Of a DNA stretch of 64,000 nt, positions 18,475 to 27,282 are shown piece by piece. Below the pieces are notes generated by a model that ran no database searches, was not told where the DNA came from, and saw only the letters and a program-made list of their open reading frames with translations. The DNA lies in the NCBI GenBank assembly GCA_938082545.1, contig CALKCL010000017.1, positions 1 to 64,000 of the forward strand, given 5' to 3'. Numbering within the stretch: the stretch's first letter is position 1; each line of letters starts with the position of its first letter. This DNA comes from an uncultured Gammaproteobacteria bacterium (GTDB lineage: Bacteria > Pseudomonadota > Gammaproteobacteria > Ga0077536). A program made the translations under genes and the position numbers.

Positions 18475-19608
18475 ATGATAAATTTCAATCCATTCATGTA
18501 CTGTACGGTAGGAAGACGAGCTGAACTTGAGAAAGGAATGGCCGGGAAAGATCCTGTGCTATACCAAAGAATGCTAGACGAGATCGCTGAATATGTCTCT
18601 TTTGCTGATGAAGCCGGATATGCCGGTTGGGGGCATCCTGAGCACCATCTGCAGATAGAAGGTTGTGAAGCGTCCAACGACCCTACCCTCATGGGCATGT
18701 GGATAGGGATGCACAGTAAAAAGCTCAAAGTGATCACTTGTGGCTTTGTCTCCATTGCGCACAACCCTATTCGGACCGCAGAAGCGATCTCAACCATGGA
18801 TAACATGTTAAAAGGTCGTTTCTCTTTTGGTCTGGTAAGAGGTTATCAAACTAGATGGGTTGAAAACCTAAAAATACGAGCAGACATTGGATCAGTTGGA
18901 CCCTGGAACAAGAATGGACCGCAGGATGAAGCTAACCGAGAATATTTTAGTGAATACGTAGATCTGGTCGTGACTGCCCTGACGAAAGATACTTTTTCCC
19001 ATAAGGGTAAGTACTGGGAATTCCCACCAAAAGATCTAATTAATCCTCATCCTCATTCTGTTTATACAGAGTTAGGACAAGGCGTTACGGAAGACATGCG
19101 GATCAATGAAATTGGAATAGCCCCTCGGCCATTCCAATCGCCACACCCTCAGATTTATGGTGGATTTTCTGCTTCCATGCGAACAGCTAAATTCTGGTCC
19201 AAATATCGAGGGAAGCCTATCGTCATGGCATCGGACCTCAACTTCCTTAAAGCTCTTTGGGAAGCTTACCGGGAAGAGGCAGAAGAAAAATACAATTACA
19301 CCCCTAAGCCGGGAAGCGAGGCCGCTTGGGGCGGGTTAATGATATGCGCTGAAACTGACTCGAAAGCCGCCGAGTTAGCACATGACATGAAATGGTTTTG
19401 GGAAAAATGGGCAGTACCCTTTGGCCAGCCATTCCCTGAACTGCTTTTCGGTTCGCCTGATACACTAACAAGACGCATTGAAGAGGCTAGTAAGGTAGTG
19501 CCCATCAATGAGATGTTTCTCATAATACCGCAAGGGTTACATACTCGAGATCAAGTATTAAAGTCATTGGACTTATTCAGTAGGAAAGTCATCCCTAATT
19601 TTAATTAA
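18475..19608 (+). CDS. Luciferase-like (LLM) flavin-dependent monooxygenase 1
   Basis: A 377-residue bacterial-luciferase-fold oxidoreductase, expected to use reduced FMN from a separate reductase. Visible family segments include FADEAGYAGWGHPEHHLQ, KLKVITCGFVSIAHNPIRTAEAISTMDNMLKGRFSFGLVRGYQ and the C-terminal GSPDTLTRRIEE. It is not LuxA: there is no luxB, luxCDE or luxI nearby, and the insert around PWNKNGPQDEANREYF is of the type found in alkane/xenobiotic monooxygenase branches of the fold. The substrate is unknown. A second, divergent LLM gene follows 74 bp downstream, so the two may be independent enzymes or subunits of one. Confidence 0.88.
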   Translation: MINFNPFMYCTVGRRAELEKGMAGKDPVLYQRMLDEIAEYVSFADEAGYAGWGHPEHHLQIEGCEASNDPTLMGMWIGMHSKKLKVITCGFVSIAHNPIRTAEAISTMDNMLKGRFSFGLVRGYQTRWVENLKIRADIGSVGPWNKNGPQDEANREYFSEYVDLVVTALTKDTFSHKGKYWEFPPKDLINPHPHSVYTELGQGVTEDMRINEIGIAPRPFQSPHPQIYGGFSASMRTAKFWSKYRGKPIVMASDLNFLKALWEAYREEAEEKYNYTPKPGSEAAWGGLMICAETDSKAAELAHDMKWFWEKWAVPFGQPFPELLFGSPDTLTRRIEEASKVVPINEMFLIIPQGLHTRDQVLKSLDLFSRKVIPNFN

Positions 19609-19682
19609 GCTACTTTGAGTTCAAGATAGAATATAGATACACTGCATATATATAGAAAAATTAATGATTTACGGGGAATATT

Positions 19683-20771
19683 ATGAATATAGGATCTCTC
19701 GCGCTTTTTCAAAGCTTCGGATACGATGCATCTGTTACAGATTCGCAGGTTTACAAAGAAGAGTTACGCCTTGCTGAACAGCTAGAAGGTTTAGGTTATG
19801 ACTGGCATTGTGCAGTAGAGCATCATTTCGAGGACTATTCGTTCTGCCCTGATAATACAGTTTACTTAAGCCATATCGCTGCAAAAACTAGTACACTTAA
19901 ATTAGGAACGACTGCGGTAATTCTTCCCTGGAACGAACCCCTTCGAGTGGCTGAAAAAATAGCGCTACTAGATGAGCTATCAGATGGACGTGTAATCTTT
20001 GGTATGGGGCGTGGTCTCTCACGACGGGAGTATGTTCAATTTGACTTAGATATGGACGACTCGAGAGCCCGGTTTGATGAAGCCGCCCCTATGATCTTAG
20101 CAGCACTAGAAAATGGCTACATCGAGGGAAACGGCCCCCATTTCAAACAGCCTAAAGCGGTCATCAGACCCAAGCCAACGAGAAGCTTTAAAAATAGAAT
20201 CACGCAAGTTGCGATGTCGCCAGACTCCGCTCTGGAAGCTGCTACCCATGCCGCTCAAATAATGATTTTCAATCAGAAAGATATCTCTGAACACAATAAA
20301 GATCTTGAACCCTACAGAGCCAAATTCTTGGAACTGCATGGTCGTCCAGCCCCAGCACCTCTCATGGCCACCCTATCAGTCTGTCACAAAGATAAAGATA
20401 AAGCCGCAGAACTTGCCAGAAAGCATATAGCGGGATATCTAGTAACAGTAATGCACCACTATGAACTGGCTGGCGAGCATTTCAAAAATGCCAAGGGATA
20501 TGAAGCTTACGGAGAGGCAGTAGATATGCTGCAAGACATAGGGCTAGAAGGTCTTGCTGAGAGCTACATGAATGCACAGGCCTGGGGCACGCCTCAACAA
20601 ATGTTAGACAAGCTCGAATCTTGGTACAAAGGCGTGGGTGACTTTGATATCCTCTTTGGTTTCCGACACGCTGGGATACCGTATGAAGATGCTGAAAATT
20701 CCATGAGACTAGTAGCCCAAGAAGTGATGCCCCAACTGCGCGAATTAGTAGGATCGCGTAAAGCTGCCTAA
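19683..20771 (+). CDS. Luciferase-like (LLM) flavin-dependent monooxygenase 2
   Basis: A 362-residue LLM-fold protein with GYDWHCAVEHHFEDYSFCPDN, LKLGTTAVILPWNEPLRVAEKIALLDELSDGRVIFGMGRGLSRREY and AWGTPQQMLDKLE. It shares the fold with the preceding gene but only scattered residues, so it is not a recent duplicate. A FMNH2-dependent oxygenation is the family expectation. A GGGGA site lies seven bases before the start. The VOC gene follows by 24 bp and is probably cotranscribed. Confidence 0.88.
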   Translation: MNIGSLALFQSFGYDASVTDSQVYKEELRLAEQLEGLGYDWHCAVEHHFEDYSFCPDNTVYLSHIAAKTSTLKLGTTAVILPWNEPLRVAEKIALLDELSDGRVIFGMGRGLSRREYVQFDLDMDDSRARFDEAAPMILAALENGYIEGNGPHFKQPKAVIRPKPTRSFKNRITQVAMSPDSALEAATHAAQIMIFNQKDISEHNKDLEPYRAKFLELHGRPAPAPLMATLSVCHKDKDKAAELARKHIAGYLVTVMHHYELAGEHFKNAKGYEAYGEAVDMLQDIGLEGLAESYMNAQAWGTPQQMLDKLESWYKGVGDFDILFGFRHAGIPYEDAENSMRLVAQEVMPQLRELVGSRKAA

Positions 20772-20795
20772 ATTCATACAAATAGGAATTTTTTA

Positions 20796-21191
20796 ATGAC
20801 AATTGTTGCAGGTAAAAACGCGATTGATCTAGGGATAGTCGTAAAAGATATAGAAGCTAGTTTGATATTCTACTGTGATGTTCTAGGGCTCAAGAAAGTC
20901 CAAGAAATGCCATTGTGGATTGGCACCATGCATCGCTTGGCCTTTGGGGATAGCTTCATAAAACTGATTGATCCTAAAGATGTGCCCCCGGCAACAACCG
21001 AGGGATTAGCTTCATCTCTTGGGTTCCGTTACCTCACACTACAAATCAGCAATATCGATGAGGTGACTGACAAATGTAAAGAATTAGACATTCCTTTTGA
21101 GATAGAAAAAACGGAACTAATGCCTGGCGTCACTATTGCGATGGTCAATGACCCTGATGGAAACACAGTCGAGTTCGTGCAGCGCGACTAG
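20796..21191 (+). CDS. VOC/glyoxalase family protein
   Basis: A 131-residue single VOC module with the beta-alpha-beta-beta-beta repeat pattern: DLGIVVKDIEASLIFYCDVLGL at the start, FGDSFIKLIDP in the middle and the typical end VNDPDGNTVEFVQRD, whose Glu is a usual metal ligand. Family members include glyoxalases, extradiol dioxygenases and isomerases; a length this short fits an isomerase, lyase or dioxygenase-like homodimer. Its place after two flavin monooxygenases suggests a role in the same degradative path, by inference only. Confidence 0.85.
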   Translation: MTIVAGKNAIDLGIVVKDIEASLIFYCDVLGLKKVQEMPLWIGTMHRLAFGDSFIKLIDPKDVPPATTEGLASSLGFRYLTLQISNIDEVTDKCKELDIPFEIEKTELMPGVTIAMVNDPDGNTVEFVQRD

Positions 21192-21201
21192 GGCTGGCTT
21201 C

Positions 21202-22005
21202 TTAAAAGCGAGCCGATCGCTTTTCCATAGCAGCCAACACTGCTTCGCGCTGGTTTGGACTGCCTAATAGCTGGCCTTGGGTCAGCGCTTCTAGCTCTAA
21301 ACTGTCATCTTGTGAACTTTTCCAGGCCGTATTAAATAGCTTCTTACAGCCTCTTACGGCATCAGGTGATCGGGCTGAAATTTCAGCTGCAAGTTCTCTT
21401 GCCTTCCCTAGGTAATCTTCTTGTATTTTAGTTACAACTCCTAACTGAAGAGCTTCCCTAGCATCAAACTGACGTGCAGTAAGAGCGAGTTCTAGGGCTT
21501 GATCTTTCCGTAAGATCCCTGGCAGAGTCTTAGTAATTCCCATGTCGGGAACTAATCCATAATGTAACTCCATGATGGAAAATTTTGCGTTTGGGCTAGC
21601 AATTCTAAAATCACAACCCATAGCTATCTGAAATCCACCCCCGAATGCGGCCCCATCAATAGCAGCGATGACCGGAAAGTCGACTTGTTGCCAAATCATA
21701 GCGACCCTTTGCGCTAAATTTTCATTCTGGCCGGACTTTCCGATTAACGCTTCAATCACAGCATCTGCCGACGTTCCTTGTTCTAGTATTTTTGTCATCA
21801 AAGAGAAATCTAAGCCAGCACAAAAACTAGTACCTGCCCCATATAGAATGGCCGCCCGAATACTACCGTCTTCTTGAAGAGATTGTCCTACATCAGCGAT
21901 AGCAGAGAACATTTCAAGCGTTAGAGAGTTATGTTTCTCTGCTCTATTTAAATAAACTTCTGCAATACTATTTTCTATTTTTGTGACTACTAGATCGTTA
22001 TTCAT
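21202..22005 (-). CDS. Enoyl-CoA hydratase/isomerase (crotonase) family protein
   Basis: A 267-residue crotonase-fold protein. The oxyanion-hole segments are GAGTSFCAGLDFSLM and DGAAFGGGFQIAMGCDFRIA. In the active-site region MELHYGLVPDMG the first Glu of hydratases is kept (ELHYG) but the second position holds Asp in place of the classic Gly/Glu, a pattern met in isomerase-type and uncharacterised crotonases. The exact reaction is therefore open. Its start overlaps the stop of the GST-kappa-like gene by 4 bp, so the two are translationally coupled. It converges on the VOC gene. Confidence 0.88.
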   Translation of the reverse strand: MNNDLVVTKIENSIAEVYLNRAEKHNSLTLEMFSAIADVGQSLQEDGSIRAAILYGAGTSFCAGLDFSLMTKILEQGTSADAVIEALIGKSGQNENLAQRVAMIWQQVDFPVIAAIDGAAFGGGFQIAMGCDFRIASPNAKFSIMELHYGLVPDMGITKTLPGILRKDQALELALTARQFDAREALQLGVVTKIQEDYLGKARELAAEISARSPDAVRGCKKLFNTAWKSSQDDSLELEALTQGQLLGSPNQREAVLAAMEKRSARF

Positions 22006-22625
22006 AGCGCATCTTCTCTCTTAGCTTTGTTCTCACTTATACGCCACCTCAGCATATCAAGTCTATCATTTCCGAAAAACATTTCTGACCCATTGAGAAA
22101 CATCGTAGGACTTCCGTAACCATTTCTCGATATCAGCTCATCTGTATTTTGTCGCAATTTTTCTTTATAGATATCTAGATTTATTTTTGTGAAGTAATTC
22201 GTAGTATCTAAGCCTACTTCCCGCGCGACCGACTTTAAGACAGAATCAGAGGAAATATCCTGAAGATCAGTCCAATAACGGCGAAATATCGCACGGGCAT
22301 ACTCGACCAATAATCCCTCTTCTATCGCAACAAAAGCTCCCCTCATTGCTTTTACGCTATTGACTGGGAATGGCTTGGGTTTTCCTATTACGACTGAACG
22401 TCTACTGGCCCAGTCTTGTAGATCTTTCGCGTGATAGCTGATCTTCTCCGGAACAGGATTTTCACGAGAAACATACACACTAGGGTTGATTGAATTAAAT
22501 ATGCCACCAACTAAAATAGGCTTCCACATTATATCTATGTCCACAAGGTTTACTTGAATTCCCTCAAATGCTAAATAAGACCAAGGGCTAGAACAGTCGA
22601 AGAAAAATTCGACAGTGTTTTTCAT
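22002..22625 (-). CDS. DsbA/GST-kappa family, 2-hydroxychromene-2-carboxylate isomerase-like
   Basis: The 207-residue protein has the thioredoxin-fold HCCA-isomerase pattern: VEFFFDCSSPWSYLAFEGI at the N-terminus, where Ser replaces the redox CxxC of DsbA, then KPILVGGIFNSINP, and the cis-Pro loop GYGSPTMFLNGSEMFFGNDRLDML at the C-terminus. HCCA isomerase acts with glutathione in naphthalene-type aromatic breakdown; many relatives have other, unknown substrates. A Met four codons upstream is in frame, but the GGAG with six-base spacing marks the chosen ATG. It is coupled to the downstream crotonase gene. Confidence 0.85.
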   Translation of the reverse strand: MKNTVEFFFDCSSPWSYLAFEGIQVNLVDIDIMWKPILVGGIFNSINPSVYVSRENPVPEKISYHAKDLQDWASRRSVVIGKPKPFPVNSVKAMRGAFVAIEEGLLVEYARAIFRRYWTDLQDISSDSVLKSVAREVGLDTTNYFTKINLDIYKEKLRQNTDELISRNGYGSPTMFLNGSEMFFGNDRLDMLRWRISENKAKREDAL

Positions 22626-22680
22626 ATTTCTCTCCATAGTGAAAAATTTCTATAGTGCGTTTTCTCAGCTATAGGTCTTC

Positions 22681-23673
22681 TTAAACAATAATCACGGCCC
22701 TTCCCACAACTTGTCTTCTCTGAATTTCATCAAATGCGTCAATCAGTCCTTCAAAACCGTAACGACTGCCTATATACGGAATTAATTTACCCGATTCAGC
22801 CATAGACAGTAACTGCTCCATAGCCATCGCACCTTGTTTAGGGTGTAATCTGCCAAATTCTCCTGCCCTTACGCCTATAACAGAGTACTGTTTAATCAAT
22901 GCATGATTTGCTCGAACAACTCCGACTTTACCGCTCGCAAAGCCGATTACAAGAACCCGCCCTAAGGAGGCAATACATTTTAGCGATTCCTCGAAAACTG
23001 CCCCACCTATCGGATCGTAAATCACATCCGCACCGCGCCCCGCAGTGATCTCGTTAACACGGTCTTTAAAAATCCCATCTGCATAGTCTAAAACATAATC
23101 AGCGCCTACTTTTTTAAGCACTGAACATTTTTCTTTACCCGTAGCTAGTGCGATAACCTTAGCACCACAGACTTTTGCTACCTTAACCGCGGCTAATCCT
23201 ACTCCACCAGCTGCGCCATGGATTAATACGGTCTCTCGTTCTCGCAAGCCTGCACGAGCCACCAAACCTATGTAAGCCGTTTTGTACGCTATGAGAAAAG
23301 CAGCGCCTTTCTCGAAATCGAAAGACTGTGGAAGTTTAAAAACATTTTCTTCCTCAGCGATAACTTGAGTTGCTGCTGCGCCATACCTTACAGTTCCAAT
23401 AACGTGATCACCTGCTGAAAAACGTGAGACATTAGCCCCTGTAGAGATAATGACACCCGAAAATTCAGCACATGGCGTAAAGGGCATTTTTGGCCTAAGT
23501 TGATACGCTCCTTGCGTCATCAACATATCTGGAAAGCCGGGGGAAAAGGCCTTCACTGAAACAAGGACTTGTCCTCCCGTTGGAACCGATGATGTTAATT
23601 TCTCAATCGAGAGATCGTGGTGATCACCGACCTTTGAGCAACTCCAACCTTGATAAGTACCGCTGTGATTCAT
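22681..23673 (-). CDS. NADPH:quinone oxidoreductase-type zinc-free MDR protein
   Basis: A 330-residue medium-chain dehydrogenase/reductase without the structural zinc cysteines. It shows the QOR-family FSPGFPDMLMTQGAYQLRPKMPFTPCAEFSGVI opening, then the Rossmann motif VLIHGAAGGVGLAAVKVAK around residues 143-161 and GADVIYDPIGGAVFEESL. Such enzymes reduce quinones or alkenals with NADPH. It precedes the isomerase-crotonase pair by 56 bp on the same strand and may form a three-gene catabolic unit with them. The exact substrate cannot be told. Confidence 0.9.
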   Translation of the reverse strand: MNHSGTYQGWSCSKVGDHHDLSIEKLTSSVPTGGQVLVSVKAFSPGFPDMLMTQGAYQLRPKMPFTPCAEFSGVIISTGANVSRFSAGDHVIGTVRYGAAATQVIAEEENVFKLPQSFDFEKGAAFLIAYKTAYIGLVARAGLRERETVLIHGAAGGVGLAAVKVAKVCGAKVIALATGKEKCSVLKKVGADYVLDYADGIFKDRVNEITAGRGADVIYDPIGGAVFEESLKCIASLGRVLVIGFASGKVGVVRANHALIKQYSVIGVRAGEFGRLHPKQGAMAMEQLLSMAESGKLIPYIGSRYGFEGLIDAFDEIQRRQVVGRAVIIV

Positions 23674-23710
23674 TATGCTGTCATTATTACCTAATTAAAT
23701 CGGATCCGAT

Positions 23711-24190
23711 ATGAACATATCTTCGCCCACTACAAAAAAAATTGCTGATTTATTAATTGAAGCGAATCAAAGCATCAGCGTAGCTGAGTCTTCTACAGGA
23801 GGTCTTATAGCAGCAAGTCTTCTTGCTGTCCCTGGTGCATCGGCCTACTTCAGCGGTGGTGCTATTATCTATACTATGCGTGCAAGGAGAAAGCTCTTGC
23901 AAATAGACAAGGAAAAACTTAACGCGCAAACTCCTTTAACAGACCAGTATGTTACCTTGTGCGCTGAACAGATAAAAAACCAACTGAAGTCAACTTGGGG
24001 TTTAGCCGAACTAGGAGCAACAGGCCCAGCGGGAACTCCTTACGGGCACCCTCCAGGAATTTGTGTTCTTGCAATTGTGGGGCCAAAAACGGTGACTAGA
24101 CATATAGAAACAGGCAAAAGCGATAGAGAGGAAAATATGATTGTCTTTCGAGATGAGGCTCTGAGTATGCTCTTAGAAGCGCTTTCTTAA
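23711..24190 (+). CDS. pncC: CinA C-terminal domain protein (nicotinamide-nucleotide amidase family)
   Basis: A 159-residue stand-alone CinA C-terminal domain. It contains the diagnostic SVAESSTGGLIAASLLAVPGASAYFSGGAIIYT and GATGPAGTPYGHPPGICVLAIVGP. Characterised members remove the amide from NMN to give NaMN in pyridine nucleotide recycling. The catalytic Ser/Thr-rich loop (ESSTGG) is intact, so NMN amidase activity is plausible. It leads a plus-strand run of pncC, a thiopurine methyltransferase and a HIT gene with gaps of 25 and 4 bp. Confidence 0.85.
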   Translation: MNISSPTTKKIADLLIEANQSISVAESSTGGLIAASLLAVPGASAYFSGGAIIYTMRARRKLLQIDKEKLNAQTPLTDQYVTLCAEQIKNQLKSTWGLAELGATGPAGTPYGHPPGICVLAIVGPKTVTRHIETGKSDREENMIVFRDEALSMLLEALS

Positions 24191-24215
24191 AAAACGACCT
24201 AAGAAGTCTTGTTAA

Positions 24216-24863
24216 ATGGAAGCACGTTCAGAGCATAATAAATTTTGGCTAAATAAATGGTCGTCAAACGCTATCGGCTTCCACGAAGATTTTATTCACC
24301 CGCTCTTAAAGCAATACTGGAGCACTATCGACTCTGCTCCACGTAGCAATGTACTAGTTCCTTTATGTGGGAAATCGAAAGACCTCTTGTACTTAAGAGA
24401 CCAAGGACATAATGTCTTTGGAATAGAAATTAGTGAAATAGCTATAGTTGCATTCTTTGCTGAAAATAAAATTGCGTACGAGAAAATACAACACCCCAAC
24501 CATGATATTTTTCAAGGGGAAGGACTGACTGTATACCGATCAGACATATTCAATTTCCCGAAAAAGATACTCCCTAAAATAGACGTGATATACGATCGAG
24601 CTTCCCTTATAGCGCTATCTGGTAGGCAGAGAAAAAACTATTCAGATTGGCTAACAACGAGCACACAATCGGGGTGTGAATCTCTATTAATTACCTTAGA
24701 GTATGATGAAGAAAAGTTATCACCTCCTCCTTATCTAGTAGATAAAATGGAACTTGCTGCGCTCTATCAAGATAACTGGTTGATTACTCATTTGGGGCAA
24801 CACTCCGCTCTTGCAAAAGGGCATCAGGCTCGAGAAAATGCCTACCTCCTAAATAGGAAATAA
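24216..24863 (+). CDS. tpm: Thiopurine S-methyltransferase family protein
   Basis: A 215-residue TPMT-type SAM-dependent methyltransferase. Family marks are FWLNKWSSNAIGFHED near the N-terminus, the SAM loop VLVPLCGKSKDLLYLRDQGHNVFGIEISEIAI, and IDVIYDRASLIALS. Bacterial homologues methylate thiopurines and also selenium or tellurium compounds. The native role here is unknown. It sits 4 bp from the HIT gene and is probably cotranscribed with it. Relevance to the sulfur genes 7 kb away is speculative. Confidence 0.9.
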   Translation: MEARSEHNKFWLNKWSSNAIGFHEDFIHPLLKQYWSTIDSAPRSNVLVPLCGKSKDLLYLRDQGHNVFGIEISEIAIVAFFAENKIAYEKIQHPNHDIFQGEGLTVYRSDIFNFPKKILPKIDVIYDRASLIALSGRQRKNYSDWLTTSTQSGCESLLITLEYDEEKLSPPPYLVDKMELAALYQDNWLITHLGQHSALAKGHQARENAYLLNRK

Positions 24864-24867
24864 CCCA

Positions 24868-25341
24868 ATGCATGAAGACGATAAGAAAAATGCCGTTCAG
24901 AGAGGAGATTTCGATCCGAACACTGTTTTTGATAAAATTTTAACCGGAGAACTTCCAGCTGAAATTTTATTTCAAAACGATCTAGTCACTGCTTTTATGG
25001 ACATACAACCGATAACTACTGGCCACGTATTGGTAATACCTAATGAGCGAGCGGCATCTTTGAGTGAGCTCCCGATAACAACCGGGGCTGAAATATTTAA
25101 GGTAGGTCAAAGCGTTGCAGCGGCTATAAGAAAAAGCAATCTCCAATGCGAAGGGATTAATTTATTTCTTGCTGATGGTATTGCTGCAGGACAAACAGTC
25201 TTTCATGTCCACCTCCATATTTTCCCCCGCTATAAGAATGACGGCTTTAAATGGAGCTTGCCTGATCGATATTATATCCCACCTGAACGATCAGAATTAG
25301 CTAGGGCTCGCGCAGAAATCAGCCCGCACCTTGTCCTATAA
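24868..25341 (+). CDS. HIT family hydrolase (HINT/Fhit-like)
   Basis: A 157-residue nucleotide-binding histidine-triad protein. It has FDKILTGELPAEILFQND, FMDIQPITTGHVLVIPNE and the catalytic triad HVHLHIFPR, in which the middle and final His of HxHxHxx are kept. Such enzymes hydrolyse nucleoside phosphoramidates or dinucleoside polyphosphates. A C-terminal stretch of about 45 residues past the triad makes it longer than HINT. A possible bidirectional terminator lies just downstream. Confidence 0.9.
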   Translation: MHEDDKKNAVQRGDFDPNTVFDKILTGELPAEILFQNDLVTAFMDIQPITTGHVLVIPNERAASLSELPITTGAEIFKVGQSVAAAIRKSNLQCEGINLFLADGIAAGQTVFHVHLHIFPRYKNDGFKWSLPDRYYIPPERSELARARAEISPHLVL

Positions 25342-25352
25342 TTCCTCACTCT

Positions 25353-25374
25353 AAAGCACTCAGCCCCGTGCTTT
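25353..25374. terminator. Possible terminator between convergent HIT and MFS genes
   Basis: AAAGCAC and GTGCTTT pair over seven bases around the eight-base loop TCAGCCCC, and the plus strand continues with a T. It sits 12 bp after the HIT stop and touches the stop codon of the convergent MFS gene. The T-tract is short, so it is only a moderate candidate. Confidence 0.45.
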
Positions 25375-26609
25375 TAACAGACACTGTTAGCAGAGCGTTC
25401 TAACTTCGTGCTGGAGAAGTTCAATCTTATGAGAAGAAACCCTATCAGCCCCAAATTCAAAAAATTCCAGCCAACACCATGAATAAATGCAGTGTCATAA
25501 GATCCTGTATAATCGAAAATCACACCACCGGCCCATCCACCAAAAGCCATTCCTATAACAGTTGTCAAAATAATGATGCTCAATCGTCCTCCCGCTTCTG
25601 ATTCAGGGAAAAACTCCCTAACGATGAGTGCGTAACAAGGCACGATGCCGCCTTGAAACAAACCAAACATTATCGAAACCGCTCGGATTGAGGGAAGTGT
25701 ATCCGCCCCTAGATAGCAGATCAGGGCGATACACTGTAAGGAGGAACCGATAAATAATGTAGTCAGTCCACCTATACGGTCGGATAACCAACCAAAACCT
25801 AAGCGAGAAATCACACCGCAAGCTAGCATCACGGAGAGCATTTCTGCCCCTGTCGTAAGCCCATACCCTCGATCACCACATAGCGCGACGATATGAACTT
25901 GAGGCATAGCCATCGCCACACAACAAGCTATACTGGCAACGCACAATATCAGCATAAGGTTCCGAGCACTCAGTCCCAGACGAATCGAGCCGCCCATGCT
26001 CCCTTCTGAATTCTCGATTAGCCCAGAATTATCAATTCGACGACGAAGTACAAATAGTAAAGGAAGCATTAATGTTGTGCTCAACAAACCTATAACCATA
26101 TAGGCATAACGCCAGCCCGAATCAAGAGTCATCATTTGCATCAACGGAGGCCACACGGTTCCGCCTAAGTAATTTCCGCAAGCACAGATAGCAATGGCCA
26201 AACCTCGACGACGCAGAAACCACTTGGAGATATCTGCTAGTAACGGAGCAAACACTATGGCCAAACCAAATACACCAATTTGAAAATGTGCAAGATTCAA
26301 CAATAACAAATTGGTGCTTAAAGCCGCCTGCAGGTAAGACAACCCTAACGCAATCGAACTGAACAACAGCATCCTTATCAATCCGTATCGCTCAGCAAGC
26401 TTTGCAGCTAGTAATCCGCCAAAGCCGAAGCCCATCATAACCATTGTATAAGGGAAGGACGCGTCACCTCGCAGTATGCCAAAATCACTTTGGAACGCAG
26501 GAATAGCTACGACAACGGCGAACATACCGCTGCTACCAATCGTGCCTAGGCCAACGGTAGCGAGCAGTCTCAACCACGCATAGGTGGAGTCAACAGTTGC
26601 AACTTTCAA
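25374..26609 (-). CDS. MFS transporter (monocarboxylate/OFA-like)
   Basis: A 411-residue major-facilitator protein with about twelve hydrophobic helices. The loop between helices 2 and 3 reads GGLLAAKLAERYGLIRMLL, close to the MFS A-motif, and the same place in the second half reads LGFGWLSDRIGGLTTLF. The overall length and the ADISKWFLRRRGLAIAI segment after helix 4 resemble MCT/OFA-type carboxylate carriers. The substrate is unknown. The start is TTG with GAGG eight bases before it; no ATG is available before the first helix. It follows the PPOX-like gene by 32 bp. Confidence 0.85.
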   Translation of the reverse strand: MKVATVDSTYAWLRLLATVGLGTIGSSGMFAVVVAIPAFQSDFGILRGDASFPYTMVMMGFGFGGLLAAKLAERYGLIRMLLFSSIALGLSYLQAALSTNLLLLNLAHFQIGVFGLAIVFAPLLADISKWFLRRRGLAIAICACGNYLGGTVWPPLMQMMTLDSGWRYAYMVIGLLSTTLMLPLLFVLRRRIDNSGLIENSEGSMGGSIRLGLSARNLMLILCVASIACCVAMAMPQVHIVALCGDRGYGLTTGAEMLSVMLACGVISRLGFGWLSDRIGGLTTLFIGSSLQCIALICYLGADTLPSIRAVSIMFGLFQGGIVPCYALIVREFFPESEAGGRLSIIILTTVIGMAFGGWAGGVIFDYTGSYDTAFIHGVGWNFLNLGLIGFLLIRLNFSSTKLERSANSVC

Positions 26610-26641
26610 ATATCGATCCTCATCCTAAGCCAGTGCACCTA

Positions 26642-27172
26642 TCAATCGCTAGTGTCTCCAAAAAGCTCAGGTGCTTCATTTTTCACCTTGGCGTCCTCAG
26701 TCCAATAACGCTTTGCCCAGATCCCTTGATACGGTTCGTCATCGATGGGCATTCGCCACGTCCGAACGTCCGCATCTTTAAGCACTATCGAACACAATGC
26801 GCGCGGCTGATCATCGGTACCATCAACATATTCATTCCATTCATCGATATACCTTGACGCGATACGGCGATACCTATCCCGCCAAGCATCATCATTCCCT
26901 ACATCAAAATCTATATTCGCTTTTCCTCTCACGACGACTTTTCTATAGGGCACTGGCGCTTCGTCCGCACTAAGTGCTATACGGTTATCATGTCGAATAT
27001 TTTTCAACCACTCTGAATGCTGTCGAGGAGTAAACCAAATTCTGCCTTCTTCGTGAACAAACCAAATAGGCGTCACTAATGGGGCACCAGTTTTATCAAC
27101 TGTGGCAATATTCATAATAATTTTGGGCAGTGCCAAAAAATCATCTCGCTCTTCACTTGTCAACTTAGGCAT
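26642..27172 (-). CDS. Pyridoxamine 5'-phosphate oxidase-like FMN/F420 split-barrel protein
   Basis: A 176-residue split-barrel flavoprotein. Typical elements are IIMNIATVDKTGAPLVTPIWFVHEEGRIWFTP, DNRIALSADEA, and VVVRGKANIDFD, which give the half-barrel dimer fold of PPOX-like proteins. The substrate is unknown; families of this size bind FMN, F420 or haem. Five codons of open frame precede the chosen Met, which has GGAG six bases upstream. It probably shares a transcript with the MFS gene downstream. Confidence 0.82.
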   Translation of the reverse strand: MPKLTSEERDDFLALPKIIMNIATVDKTGAPLVTPIWFVHEEGRIWFTPRQHSEWLKNIRHDNRIALSADEAPVPYRKVVVRGKANIDFDVGNDDAWRDRYRRIASRYIDEWNEYVDGTDDQPRALCSIVLKDADVRTWRMPIDDEPYQGIWAKRYWTEDAKVKNEAPELFGDTSD

Positions 27173-27282
27173 CTTTCTCTCCCACATAAAAAGATATTAG
27201 AAAAGTACCGCATATCTCTGCGATGGTAGGCATATAGGTTAACATCTTGTGAATAAGAGAGGCTAATCACTTTTGACTAACC

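Noticed and set aside
18306-18806. 166-codon minus-strand frame across the amidase/LLM junction
   Set aside because: It is antisense to two conserved genes and shows no domain.
18475-20771. A bioluminescence (lux) operon
   Set aside because: Both proteins have the luciferase fold, but no luxA/luxB pair pattern, luxCDE or quorum genes are present.
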